Positions 10,318 to 21,660 are shown, numbered from the stretch's first letter. The stretch: DNA of 64,000 nucleotides from Arcuatula senhousia (GCA_963971305.1 OZ020308.1:34377275-34441274); one strand, 5' to 3'. A program made the numbers and translations. The notes: a model not told the origin generated them from the sequence alone.

Positions 10318-11142
10318 TTACTCCTCAGAAAAATAGTCAAAATGTTTATCTCTTTGAAAGTTTTTATTTTTCATTCTTTTGCTTCTGCTTCTGTTTTCGG
10401 ATTGTTTTGCTACTGCCTTTGCACTTCATTTTATTCTGTGGCTTAAATAGCCATCTCCTTCAAGTTCATCAAATGGAGACCAATCACTGTCAAAATTAAA
10501 ACGATCATTCCAACCCAAAAATCGTGGGTTTACACAACGAACATATTTGCTTTGTCGTAAGGTTTGTAGAGCACATTCCAAATCGTTTCCCCAATTTACA
10601 CATTGATAGGAAATAATAAAACTCGTTCTGTATCTTAAAGCGAATTGGTGAATAAGGGAAGCACAACGATGACTATGTATTGTACAATGTATATAATTAG
10701 AGAAAATGCATATCACAAAACGCCATTTTTTCCACACTTTCTATAGAAAGCCTTTCTCATTATCTTAAACACGTATATAACGTCTGGGTATCATTTGGCT
10801 TTAGAAAGTCCCATAGCTTTTCTTATATTACCCTTTGGATCCAGCAGCCTTGCCTCTCCGTGAATCCTCGGAAGAATTGAAACCCTTTCAAACGTAATAC
10901 TTGATGCACTGCAGCTTAAATTTTGTGGTTCTTTCCCGTAATTTATCCATTTAGCTATTTTCCCTGTTCGGTTTGACCATAAATTCGAAGTTTCTATTTT
11001 TCAATTCGTCCAATGACACTAATGCTGCAACCAGAAAATTCTTTTCCTTTCGTTCAAACGTTGTATTTAAATAAGGTAGAGCATCCCTTCCTAAATCTCT
11101 TAATAGAGATGAAATTTCTACTATTGAGTCATTAGAAATCAC
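10318..11142 (-). pseudogene. Deaminase-like pseudogene, copy 3
   Basis: Clear homology to copies 1 and 2 in order: SIVEISSLLRDLG, ALPYLN, FLVAALVSLDEL, IHGEARLLDP, then HRCASLIHQFA and a basic tail NRSRSKRMKNKNFQRDK. Disabling changes are: GTG instead of the start ATG at 11142; a frameshift near 10965 between the NR and EIAKW segments; an in-frame TGA at 10793-10791 where the others have Cys; another frameshift near 10738; and a TGA at about 10428 before the basic tail. The Pro of the Pro-Cys motif is His (YIHC). The catalytic HGE is still present, so decay appears to have started from a functional gene. Confidence 0.8.
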
Positions 11143-11369
11143 GAATTTTCCTTTTTCTAGTTAAATGATATTAATTTTTGACATTGCGAATGTACTGAAT
11201 TTCATAATTTAATCCAATCAGTAATTGATGGGAATTAGATTAGATATATTGGAAATAACTCGTAATGAAAATTGCCAACAAAATATCCGAACTATCTAAG
11301 ATTTAAAAGACATAGCAACACTAATTGCCACGCATATTTCTACATATTAATATATGCTCCGGTAAACAC

Positions 11370-11470
11370 GGATGAACCTTTCAAAAAATGAAATTTATTT
11401 TCAATTCTTTTCTATATCGGGTGAGTTAATGTTTTATAATAGATTATTGTTTTGTTGTGTATCAGATTGC
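11370..11470. promoter_or_regulatory. Conserved upstream block, copy 3 (diverged)
   Basis: Contains TTTTCTATATCGGGTGAGTT, matching the core of the upstream blocks of copies 1 and 2, at about 260 bp above the lost start codon. It confirms that the duplicated unit included upstream DNA. Confidence 0.4.
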
Positions 11471-12221
11471 ATCTAATTACATAAATTGTTAATATAAAGC
11501 ATAAATATGAAAGGTATATTTAACCCGGCCTTTCCGAAAATATGTTTTAAAATTTTAATTTTTTTTCTCGTATATTGCTTACAATACAGAATTTTTGACT
11601 TTGAACAGTTTTGATAAAACGTGTGAAAAACACTACCCCAACAGTCACATAAATGAGAGGGTTTTATTTGTAAAATGTGTTAAAAAGGATAATTGTTAAT
11701 CGCTTAGGTTTGCATCATACTTTCAATGTTTGCATGTACGTAGCTTTGTGTTTTTAAACCACGCTAATTGATTAACATTGACTTTATATCGTCGGCCAGT
11801 TCTACCCGTCCCATTTTTTTTTATTTTTTTTTTGTTGTTGTTCGTCACATATGCTTCTATTCGCATTTTAGATATTAAGAACTCATTTATCTGGATTATT
11901 CAGTTCTAATAAAATTTCAACGTTTCAAAGACGACAATGTGCACGTTATAACGTTATATTTCATGATAGACACTAGGCATGTATACCTGTTATAAAGCAC
12001 AGATGAGTCTTAGTTATAACAATATGGTTCAATTTCCAAATGTAACCTTCGTCCAGCTGATCGTTGGCAATATGTTTCGTAAAAAGACAAGTACCACTTA
12101 CCATTCCAAAGATTACTCCTCCCTTTTAATCCGCATTAGTTTTTGTGCTTTCTTTGCATTGTTTCTTTTTTCAGTGTCAATTTCTTAAGGTTTGAATGCT
12201 ACTTTGGTACCCATTGTATTT
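11471..12221. other. Gene-free stretch
   Basis: AT-rich, with a T-rich run at 11814-11834. No supported gene. Confidence 0.5.
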
Positions 12222-13377
12222 TTAGCTCACCTGGCCAAAGGCCATGTGAGCTATTGCCATCACTTGGCGTCCGTCGTCGTTAACTTTTCTTCAAACTTCT
12301 TCTTCTCTGAAACGGCTGAACAGATTCAAACCAAATTTGGTCTGATGGTACCTTAGGGTATCCCCCACAGAACTGATGTGGGGATTTTTGATTCGTCGAA
12401 AAACATGGCTGCCGTTGCTAAAAATAGACCAGAGGGGTCAGACTACTGTTTTTGGCTTGTAAATCAAAAAGTATAAGAGATAGATGAAATCTGATGCCAC
12501 CCTACTGCTTCAACATCAAAAGCTCTACAAAAGTCTCCATTTGGTCCAAGTTGTCAGATGACCCCTTATTGGGGTTACAGCCCCTTAAAGGTGAAAAATA
12601 GCGTTTTTTCATGTTATTGCCCTATAGTATGAAAATTATTGCAGATAGAGAAAAGCTGTTGCTTGCTTAAATGTTCAGCTCATTTAGCTCTACAAAAGTC
12701 TCCATAGGGTTGAAGTTGTCAGATGACCCCTTATAGGGGTTACGGCCCCTGAAATGATGTTTTTTCATGTTTTTGGCCTATAGAAAGAAAACTATTGCAG
12801 ATAGAGAAAAGCTGTTGCTTGCTTAAATGTTCAGCTCATTTAGCTGTACAAAAGTCTCCATAGGGTCGAAGTTGTCAGATGAACCCTTATAGGGGTTATG
12901 GCCCCTAAAATAATGGTTTTTCATGTTTTTGGCCTATAGAAAGAAAACTATTGCAGATAGAGAGAAGCTGTTGCTTGCTTAAATGTTCAGCTCATTTAGC
13001 TCTACAAAAGTCTCCATAGGATCGAAGTCATCTGGTGACCCTTAATAGGGGTTACGGCCCCTAAAATAATGGTTTTTCATGTTTTTGGCCTATAGAATGA
13101 AAACTATAGCAGATAGAGAAAAGCTGTTGCTTGCTTAAATGTTCAGCGCATAAAGCTCTACAAAAGTCTTCATATGGTCGAAGATGTCAGTTGACCCCTT
13201 ATAGGGGTTACGGCCCCTAAAATAACGGTTTTTCGTGTTTTTGGTCTATAGAATGAAAACTATAGTAGATAAAGAAAAAACTGTTGCTTGCCTAAATGTT
13301 AAGCTCATTTAGCTCTACAAAATATAGGGTTGACATCAAGACCAGGTGAGCGATTAAGGCTCCTGAAAGCCTCTTGT
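12222..13377 (+). mobile_element. Helentron/Pearl-like non-autonomous element with 156-bp core repeats
   Basis: The 5' end has a stem AGCTCACCTGGCC / GGCCATGTGAGCT, and the 3' end has GACCAGGTGAGCGATTAAGG followed by a short hairpin (AGGCTCCTGAAAGCCT) and CTTGTT. The interior is a tandem array: the segment AGCTCTACAAAAGTCTCC begins at 12521, 12686, 12842, 12998, 13154 and 13311, so the period is 156 bp in most units. There is no coding capacity. Unique ends with a minisatellite core and a terminal hairpin are the hallmarks of the bivalve Pearl elements, thought to be mobilised by Helitron-type Rep/helicase; this assignment is by structure. Related ends occur at 35749, 45282, 48888 and 59216. 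Confidence 0.75.
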
Positions 13378-13555
13378 TCTATATGTAATTAGTATAAGAA
13401 TATTGAAAAAAATAAAATAAATCATAGAAATTGAAAGCAAACAAAAACTGTACGGTAAACTTTTTCTGATGTAAAATATCTAGGGGGTTCAAACTTTTGG
13501 AACCGCATTCCAGATCTTCCTTTGAACAATGTATTATCAATACTTATATATTTAT

Positions 13556-16162
13556 TCAATTTGTGGAATCAATTTCGGAGGATTCTTCTAATGAAACTTT
13601 ATCTGTTTCTTCAAATAAAGCTTCATCATTTAAGGTCACAGGGCATTTTTCATCAAAGTCTATCGTCTCGTGGAATTCATCGTCTTGCTTTCTTGATCTT
13701 TTCACGGTTAAATCTTTTGCATATTTGTACAGAAGCACACTGTAAAGACATATAGATATAGCTAATATTCCTAGAAAGATTATTACTTTTGTGAATACGC
13801 ATAGATAGCTTGATGTCGCAAAATAAACAGTCCAAGCGACTCCTCTCCAAAATTGAAGGTTGGAAAAAGCTGTCTCTTGCTTTTCAGGAAACAGTAATGG
13901 AATCTTAGCTAAAACAAAACAAGAACATCATTCTATTTTTTTAATTTTCATTATATATTCATTTTGTTCTCTTTAAAACAGCATGCTACTTTTTGTGTTT
14001 TAACTCAGGTGAATCTGTTCTATGAACCACCACTTTATTAAATTTTTCAAACGGACAGCTACTTAAATGCATTCCTTTTTAGCTGACATAAGATTAGGAC
14101 AAGCTATTTAGCTTTTATACGACCGAACGAAAAATGCAGTTTTAAGATAAGTCGCTGTCGTCGTTGTCTGTTAACTTAAGTGTTCCCAAAATAAGTTTTG
14201 TACTAGTTACTATAAAAAAAAAAGTTTTAAGATAAGTCGCTATCGTCGTTGTCTGTTAACTTTAGTGTTCCCAAAATAAGTTTTGTACTAGTTACTATAA
14301 TATAAGACAATTATGTTCCTACATGTATATAAAATGAATAGAATTGATTTGGGTTTAGAAATTTGGGATCAAGAGGAGGTAAAAACTGCAATTTATTTGT
14401 TTTTTTTCCTCATAAAAATTATTGATGAGGTTAACGAAATGCTGATTCATTTCACAACAACAATCCCATCATAAAAGGATGAATTGGATTATCGGTCCCA
14501 AATGAAACTGCTGCTAAAATTTCCAAATATACAGTATATAACTTAAACTTACCAAAAACATCAATTTTAAAGACACTTTCTGCGATTCCTGCTAAAACTG
14601 CAACCATGAACACAAGAGGAAGATGTTCTCTTGTTGGGTTCCAGACTAACCAGAGTCCCATATATGCAAAATATATAACTGTTCCAACGGTAATTAATAG
14701 GTTTCCATGGACACATTTTGCTACTTTGGGCACTATTTTCATAAACAAGGTATTAGAAATGTTGAAACTGGCCATCACATAACCAACCATTCCAATTCCA
14801 AAAGGACAGGAAACAAAAGACTGAAAGATGAAACATTCAAAATAAAACAGAAATATATAAACAAAAACAAAATGACAAAAATATATGAGCAAAAACATAG
14901 CAATAAATGTGATTGCAAGCAAATCTTAAAGATATATACTCCCGTCCCCTAAATTTTAAGTGGTAGAAAATATATGTTATCTTTATCTTTTATCAACATA
15001 ACTCTTTAATCAGTATAGCAAAAAGTTAAGGTGGTCGGACGTTGTAATTTTAGTCGAGAATTCTCTGCACAGTTTAAAAACCATGTTCCATTTAAATTAT
15101 ATGGTATTTATTCTGTGTAAAAAAGAATTTCAAAAGGAAAAAAAATATTTACTTTTTAAGTTACCTTAAATAAGGGTAACAACAAAACTACTGAACTGGG
15201 ATAATCATATTACAAAGTTATTTTTTTTTGTATTTTTCATCCTTATTCTACATATTATTTTTTTAACATACCTTGGTAAAATCCCCTAACAAGTAGAAAG
15301 GTAACAGCCCTGTTGTTACAATATATGGTAGTAGAAGGATAAGCTTGATATCTGATAGAGCCGAAAACATTGAGTACAGAGACTTTCTGACGGTTTTATT
15401 TTGAACCCATTTACTTTGGGGCAAAGGAGGTAAAAATAAAACTGTTAAAAGTAAACCTATGACATCAAACGAAAGATAAACTGATATCAATTGGGTTAAA
15501 GTTGATGTTGACGGTTTAGAAATTATTGGAATTAAAATTGTGGAGTTTGACTCAAACGTTTTGTCACAATCAAGAACTCCGCATTGAAAAGAAGTATTGC
15601 TTCTTTCAATGTTGATATCATTTCTAAAAATAACAGAGGATACACCCGCACCGATTGCAAACGCCACACCTTGAATGGCATAAAATATTCCGTTGAGACG
15701 ATTCAAAGTGTGTAGCTGTTCTTTGTTGTGTTTCTGAGCAGTTGAAGACGCACAAGCAGTTATATATAATCCCTGGGATATCCATAAAGGACCCGTTACA
15801 AGTCCTATAAGCAAAGATGAAGGGATCAATGAGTAAAAATGCGGATAAAAATTACTGCCGACGTATAAAGCGTGGACTATAAATCCTATCAAAGTACATA
15901 GTTTTCCACCCATCAGCTTGATGAACAATGGTGCTAGGATACAGGATATTAAAGATGCCGCGTAGATACAAGCCAGTGATTTCATCCCTAATCCTTCTTC
16001 AATGTTAAGACTCGACTGCAAGGCTTGTAAAGACCCGAAAGCACCAAAAACAAAGAAGAACGCAAATGAAAGGATATACGTGCATTGTATTGGATCTTCT
16101 ATCCATTCAGTCTCTCCTGCTTCACGAAGTGTAAAATATAATTTAGGTCTAAATCTTGGCAT
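13556..16162 (-). CDS. UNC93-like multipass membrane protein, gene A (503 aa, three coding exons)
   Basis: Coding exons are 16162-15272, 14820-14553 and 13908-13556, joined in frame with GT-AG introns (donors gtatgt and gtaagt; acceptors ending tttcag and ttttag). A further acceptor just above the start (exon edge 16167) implies a 5' UTR intron. The first exon encodes about seven membrane segments (near 28-48, 62-82, 86-106, 110-134, 154-178, 224-246, 271-292), the family motif LQALQSSLN, and an extracellular or lumenal loop with NTS/NST sites and the cysteine pair CGVLDC. Exon 2 starts after GDFTK and encodes GIGMVGYVM. The last exon gives the final membrane pair and an acidic, hydrophilic tail. 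UNC93 proteins are MFS-related; UNC93B1 escorts nucleic-acid-sensing TLRs and nematode UNC-93 regulates a K+ channel. Which role applies here cannot be told from sequence. Confidence 0.85.
14138..14304. repeat. 85-bp direct tandem duplication in intron 2 of gene A
   Basis: The segment starting AGTTTTAAGATAAGTCGCT at 14138 is repeated from 14223 with few differences, both running to GTACTAGTTACTATAA. Period 85 bp, two copies, separated by an A run. Confidence 0.8.
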
Positions 16163-16499
16163 GATTTCTGAAAAACAAAAATATTTGATATAAAAATAAG
16201 ACATCTTCTTTGAGACAAAAAAACGAGATCAAATACTATTATTTTTACCCTTCTTGAAACTATGGTCTCCCATATAATCCTTTCTCCTTTATTAACTATA
16301 AAAGAAATTTTACGACAGAATTAGGTTATATTTGTTCCCTTCAAAATAGAAATTAATTGGAATAAACCGATTGGTGTTCCAATGGTGTCAATTTAAAAAG
16401 AAATGATCCAGACTCGGAAACAACAATAACGTTACGTGTTTCAAAATACCTAGTGTTTCCAAAACTAGTCATGGATGATAGTTATCTGTTAAGGTTTGC

Positions 16500-16820
16500 A
16501 TGGCTTAACGGTTATTATTACTCTATTTTTAGTGTTTTGCTGGTTGAAATACTCAAATGATCACCTTAGTATCCCTAACCACAAACCTGTTGTGTTTTTG
16601 TAACTACCGGACCCGAAGATCATAATGGAAGATGGAAGATTTGGCGCGCCTTAAAACCTGGTTTAACCCACCATTTCTTTTGAAATGCCTGTACCAAGTC
16701 AGGGCCATTGTGATCTTCAATTTGTCCGGTATGTTTTCCTTGTTTTGTCATGTTAATGGACATTTGGGATTGATTCTCCAAGTCCGGTAAATTTGTTATA
16801 ATTTTAATTGGGTATCGTTT
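16500..16820 (+). mobile_element. Penelope-like element 3' tail fragment
   Basis: Matches the 3' region following the reverse-transcriptase frames at 24000-24220 and 28300-28540, including GGTTTAACCCACCATTTC and GAAATGCCTGTACCAAGTCA. No coding part is present. Confidence 0.6.
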
Positions 16821-18119
16821 CCATGGCAACATTTGGATTAATATGCAATACCTATTGATAGATGAATTATTGATGAGGTATAAATTTGTTGTTACCATCT
16901 CGTTCATAATTTTTAAAGATCGCAAATGTCCTCTTTCTAACGGATCATGTACTCTTTAAACTGTTGACTTACTTTCAGTTCATCTAAAAACGTTATCTTA
17001 AGACCATGATAGATTAGGTTAAGGTATGAAGTCTTAAAGCAGACTATTAGCCCAATACGTATCTAGAATATGTACAACAAGACAAGATTTTATTAGTTAA
17101 CGGACTAACAGAAGGCAATATTTTCCGCCCGTACAGTAAGTTATAAAATCCTTTTTTTATCAGGAATGCTGGATCATGTTCGGGATTTTTCGAAGAAACA
17201 ATGTAATTGTTTGCTTCAGATATAGTAGTAGGATAGAAACGCTTGAGTTTTTGTTGTTGTTGTTTTCTTACGAATTGCTGCACAAAAGTGTTTATGGTTA
17301 TGATATTAAAAAAAAAATGAGAACACAATATTCAACCTTCGATGTTTAACTAAATTACACATAAAGGAAGTGATTCTGGCAAAATATTTACTTCGGTTGA
17401 TTTTGTGTTTCTTTCTGCTGTTCTTGTTCGTGTTTTCCGGTTTTCCTCGTTTCCCTTTCGGACTACCGACACTCGAAAAGCCCATTGGTGCCTCTTTGCT
17501 TCGCCGTTGTGTTAAGTACTTACCTCAAGATAAAACAAGGACTCTCCTTTTACATGTATAACTATCGAACACTCAATGTCCTGTTTTAATGATAGGTATA
17601 CCCTTACAGATGTGTAAATTTGTGCGAATAATCTAAAAGTTCAAACCGGTACACTGATAAGATGTCATAATATATAAAACTTGCCTAATCTATTTTGAAA
17701 GTGAATATAATAAAATGTAATAATAAAACTAAGAGAATGGGATGTGCGTTCAGAATTAAAAAAAAATCTTAAGATTGCAATGGTCCAGACTTTGTTCAGG
17801 CATTACAAAAGAAATGGTGGATTAATCGGTAAACTCCAACCCCCTTCCTTTGTAATCTTACGATCCGGTAGTAATATAGCCCAAAACTGCATTTATTTAA
17901 AAATATAAATAAATGTGGTTATATGCTATGATAATGATAAAAAATATAGTTACCCCGTTGGTGGAATTTTTTTTCGTTTTCAATAAAAAAAATCATTAAC
18001 TATCACGTTATTTTACATTTTGATTGATTATTCTCTTGAAACAAAAACAGGCCAATAAGTTATGCCTGTCGCCGGACAAGGTACCTACCGTGAGGTTTAT
18101 CTTATACCAATAATTTTCC
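16821..18119. other. Gene-free stretch with repeat fragments
   Basis: Contains a fragment of repeat R4 at about 17395-17545 (TTTCGGACTACCGACACTCG region) and a short reversed Penelope-like tail at 17770-17830. No supported gene. Confidence 0.45.
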
Positions 18120-18965
18120 ACTGTCAAGTTCGTTTCATCTTCTTTTTTATTTTATCCTCATAGTAATCGTTGTTTCATCGTCAGGCTAATTGATACTTTT
18201 ACTGGACCATCATAATAAATGAAGTGTGCAATGAGGTATTATAGAAATAAAAAAAAAACAATCGTGAGTAAACCGAAATGTAACTTGCTCTTCCAAGAAC
18301 AAGCGCATACCAAAATCCTTTCCCGAAAAATACGTTTGCCAAAGCGGTTTCAAAGTGGGAAACAAGATTGGTATTGTTTTTGTAAAATAATAGAGTCAAG
18401 CACAACCGTTTGAGGGACGTTAGTCCAGGCTTATTAAATCATGTCTGAATATTATGAATGACGCTATGCTTCCAACGATAGGGGCTTACCCCTTCAGCGA
18501 AAAAAAATCCATTAACTTCTCCAAGACTTTGTTCTAGAAGTTTATTTTTGTCTTGGAAATTTGATTTGCCGCGGCAGTTAAGATCATTTGCTGAAAGATC
18601 CACACAACGGTCCAGTAACTAGGCCTAGAAGCAGTGATAAAGAAGTTAATGTAATTCCGTCAATTAGTTTTATAACTAAAGGACCTATGCAGGAGAAAAT
18701 AAACATAAGATTAGTGGCTATTTTCACAAAAAAATCGTAAGTGTAAAAATGATCGTAAGTTATGACGTCATAATGTAAATTTGATTATGACGTCATAATC
18801 TACGACCGCTTTTACACTAGTCTTACGTTTTTTTTCGTATTGCTTCTCTATTGTTTAATTTAGATTGCAATGCTTGTACCGACGTTAAGGCAGAAAATAC
18901 AATGAATTAAACCTCATTTTAGTTTCATCTTTTCATGCCCATTGTGTATGAGATCTAAACATTTT
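18120..18965 (-). pseudogene. UNC93-like pseudogene relic
   Basis: Minus-strand remnants of the last exon lie at about 18120-18390 (GFWYALVLGRASYISVYSRL is still readable, close to gene C). Parts of the first exon lie at about 18453-18720 and 18840-18965. The middle exon is absent. Stops and indels are frequent, for example an A run in the last-exon relic. A foldback element is inserted at 18728-18838. The best match is gene C, so the relic is an older copy of that lineage. Confidence 0.75.
18728..18838. mobile_element. Foldback element carrying two perfect CRE palindromes
   Basis: An imperfect inverted repeat of about 50 bp per arm with almost no loop. TTATGACGTCATAA occurs at 18760-18773 and again at 18785-18798, and the outer arms share TCGTAAG and GTGTAAAA in inverse. 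TGACGTCA is the consensus CREB/ATF site. The element interrupts the first-exon relic of the UNC93-like pseudogene, so it is a later insertion. Confidence 0.65.
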
Positions 18966-19671
18966 AATAATTTTACTTATATGTAAGTAGTTCTAAAACG
19001 TTCTTTTAAGCACCGGGTAATACTTAACGTTCGTTCGGTTTAAAGGACATATCAGACTGCAAACTGCATTACTGTGCACCAATTGAACGGTCGAGGCTCA
19101 GTAGGGGCAAGTAGAATTGGATAATGTTTAAATGGATTGCATGTTATGTGCTGCTATCCTCTTTATAATTTGTTGTCCGACAGTATGCAGCGAAACTTAA
19201 AAGCACGATTAGGTTGTTCGTTATTGATTTATCTTTAAGACATGTTGCTGTTATTATATTTTTGTCCTTCAAAGTGATAAAGCCATACCGGTAGCCAGAA
19301 TTTTTCAACAGGGGGTTCGAAAATGTGAAGAGGGGGGTTCGATTTCCCAAATTTTTCTGACTTTAATAGTGCTTAACAAATTTTTCACCTGATTTTTCCC
19401 TATTTTGATCAAATTTTTTGTCCAGGGGGGGGGGGGGGGGGTTCGTCCGAACAACTCGAACCCCCCTCGGCTACGGGTATGCAAACTTAGATCAAAGAAA
19501 AATCTGTCAAGGAAGAAGCTAGTGTGTAGAACATGTAGAAGTTGGACATCCAATAATTTTATCTTGCTAGACAATTTTACACCATTAAAGTTTACTTGCT
19601 TACATTTTTATTTTGTTGAAATATCATCTTAGTTTTTTACAAATAAATTCACATAAATAACCTTATATTTA
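18966..19671. other. Gene-free stretch with a long G run
   Basis: No supported gene. A run of about 17 G lies around 19424-19441, flanked by GGGGGGTTCG and CCCCCCTCGG segments. Confidence 0.5.
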
Positions 19672-20071
19672 TTAAGGATGTTGGAGGGTCAGCTTTTGAG
19701 ATTTTTGACATTTTTTTTCGGAATCCTCTGGTTTTTTCCATCAAAATAAGGCAAAAACTTTTGCTCGGTAACCCCTATTTTTCTTTTGTGTAAGGTCTTC
19801 ATTACATCATAAATATCTGTTTTACAAATTTATTTCAAATTCTAATCACTTTTTCACAGGTTTAAACAGCTAAACTATGCTAATGATAAAGCTATGAAAA
19901 ATCCAGAGAAAACCTTTTCCCGCCAAATTTTGAACTCTTATTATCTTTAAAATGAGCACGGTAACCTATCAAATTTTTTAGCTTATTTTGTATTTTTAAT
20001 TATTCCCTTATGATTTAATGCCTTAATTACAAACCCTCATCACTTTCAAAGTCACCCTCGAACATCCTTAA
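19672..20071. mobile_element. TTAA-flanked MITE, about 400 bp
   Basis: The left end TTAAGGATGTTGGAGGG and the right end CCCTCGAACATCCTTAA are inverted repeats with one mismatch over 17 bases, each bounded by TTAA. TTAA target sites are typical of piggyBac-superfamily elements. The interior is AT-rich and non-coding. Confidence 0.6.
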
Positions 20072-20299
20072 CTTTAAAACATTATAAGTCAAACTAAAAT
20101 ATATATTATACTCTATTATATACGCATCCCTATTGAAAAAAAAATAAATAAAACTTGGCTGTACAAGGTCTTTAGAAATAATTCTTTGAAAAACATTCCA
20201 CACATGTCATTATGACACAAATTAATCATTCAATAGTGATATTTAATCAGTTGAATATAGATAATTAGTACACCATCCCTATGATGCTATCATTTTTTC

Positions 20300-20480
20300 A
20301 CAACTTTACAACAGTCTTGTATTTGGCGTGCCATCAAACCTATTTTAGCAAACCTATTTTTTTTAAATGCCTGTACAAAGTCGGGGCTATTGTGGTCTTC
20401 AATTATTCTATAGAGTTTTCCTTGTTTTGTCTTTTATCGTGCACGTTCGGGAATTTTGTTAATACCTTTATTATAATGAA
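20300..20480 (+). mobile_element. Penelope-like element 3' tail fragment
   Basis: Contains AAATGCCTGTACAAAGTCGG and GTTTTCCTTGTTTTGTC, matching the tails at 16650 and 38130. Non-coding relic. Confidence 0.5.
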
Positions 20481-20629
20481 GCCATAAGTCTACTCAAAGT
20501 CTGTAAGAAGCTTTTAATATACAATGATACGTGGGTTTCACATTGTTAAAGTTTGGATCATGTTTATAATGATAAAAGATAACAATTATCCATTTTCGTT
20601 GCAGAGTGATAATTCTTTGCAGGTGGACA

Positions 20630-20715
20630 CTGGGTATCCGGTGATGGAGTGTTAACCCGACGGGTAACTAACACCAAATTGTGTGATTCGATCCTCCTGA
20701 GAACTGAAAATTTTA
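20630..20715 (+). repeat. tRNA-like sequence, possible SINE head
   Basis: A GATGGAGTGTTAACCCGACG segment resembles a pol III A box, and GTGATTCGATCCTCCTG about 45 bases later resembles a B box. It does not form a convincing complete tRNA cloverleaf, so a degenerate tRNA-derived SINE is more likely than a tRNA gene. Confidence 0.25.
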
Positions 20716-21660
20716 TTAACAGGTTTTGAGAAGAGATTTTCGAAGAACGATTACGAGAGATTTTTCAACAACAAATCGGCGTTCCAATTGGCACAAACTG
20801 TGCTCCTCGCCGATTTGCTTTTATACTCTTACAAGACTGAATTTCTTCAGGGACTTGTAAAGCACAAGAAGATGAAAGAGGCAAGGTCATTTAATCTAAC
20901 ATTCAGATATATTGATGATGTCCTTTCTGTCAATAACACTTCATTTGGTAGATGGATTCCTTCAATATATCATCCAGAATTGGAGATAAAAGAGACCACC
21001 GAATCAAATTGCTTCACGTCTTTCTTGGATTTGCACCTCGAATTTGAGCCAGGTGGTAATCTCAGTACAAAAAATTACGATAAAAGAGACGATTTTAATT
21101 TTCAAATAATTAATTTTCCTAATCTACAGAGCAATATACCTACACTCCCTGCATACGGTGTTTATATTTCACAACTTATTCGATATGCCAAAGCTTGTAC
21201 ACATTTCATAGATATTTTGATCAGACACCGATTTCTTCTTGACCGACTTTTGGAGAAGGGGTCTCATACGATCCATAAAAACTAGTAGAAAAATTCAAAA
21301 TTGAGTTAAATGATATGGTGATTAATTGTTTTAAATAGTGTTTGACTGGTCTGCTGTACTGAGATGATCACCTCAATTTCCCTAATTAACTATGTTGTGT
21401 TCTATGGTCATTACCAGATCCTACGATTGCAATGGAAGAATGCGGTATTGCGCCATAAAACCTGGTTAAACCCACCATTTCGTTTGAAATGCCTGTACCA
21501 AGTCAGAACCATTGCGATCCACCAACTCTTCGGTCTGAAAGATTCGTTTTTGTTATTTTCTCTGGACTATGAAATTGATCATTTAAGTTCGGTAGTTTTG
21601 TTATTACCTTTATTTTGGGAGGGACAAAGTAAGCTGTCCTTCATTACACCAATGCTAGTT
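20716..21660 (+). pseudogene. Penelope-like reverse transcriptase relic with 3' tail
   Basis: Reverse-transcriptase motifs are readable: FQQQIG before a short deletion, then LLADLLLYSYKTEF, FRYIDDVLSVNN (catalytic Asp-Asp) and FLDLHLEF, continuing to IRHRFLLDRLLEKG. Relative to the 27.5-kb copy, five bases are missing around 20805, which shifts the frame between the PMGT-like and LLADL motifs. The region upstream of 20716 is missing and the 3' tail (21340-21620) matches other copies. The GIPMGTNCAP/RYIDDV signature is typical of Penelope-like elements. No GIY-YIG endonuclease domain is seen. Confidence 0.7.

Noticed and set aside
12521..13330. 156-bp array as a regulatory array of gene A
   Set aside because: Array lies downstream of gene A and is enclosed by element ends found elsewhere; a transposon core explains it.
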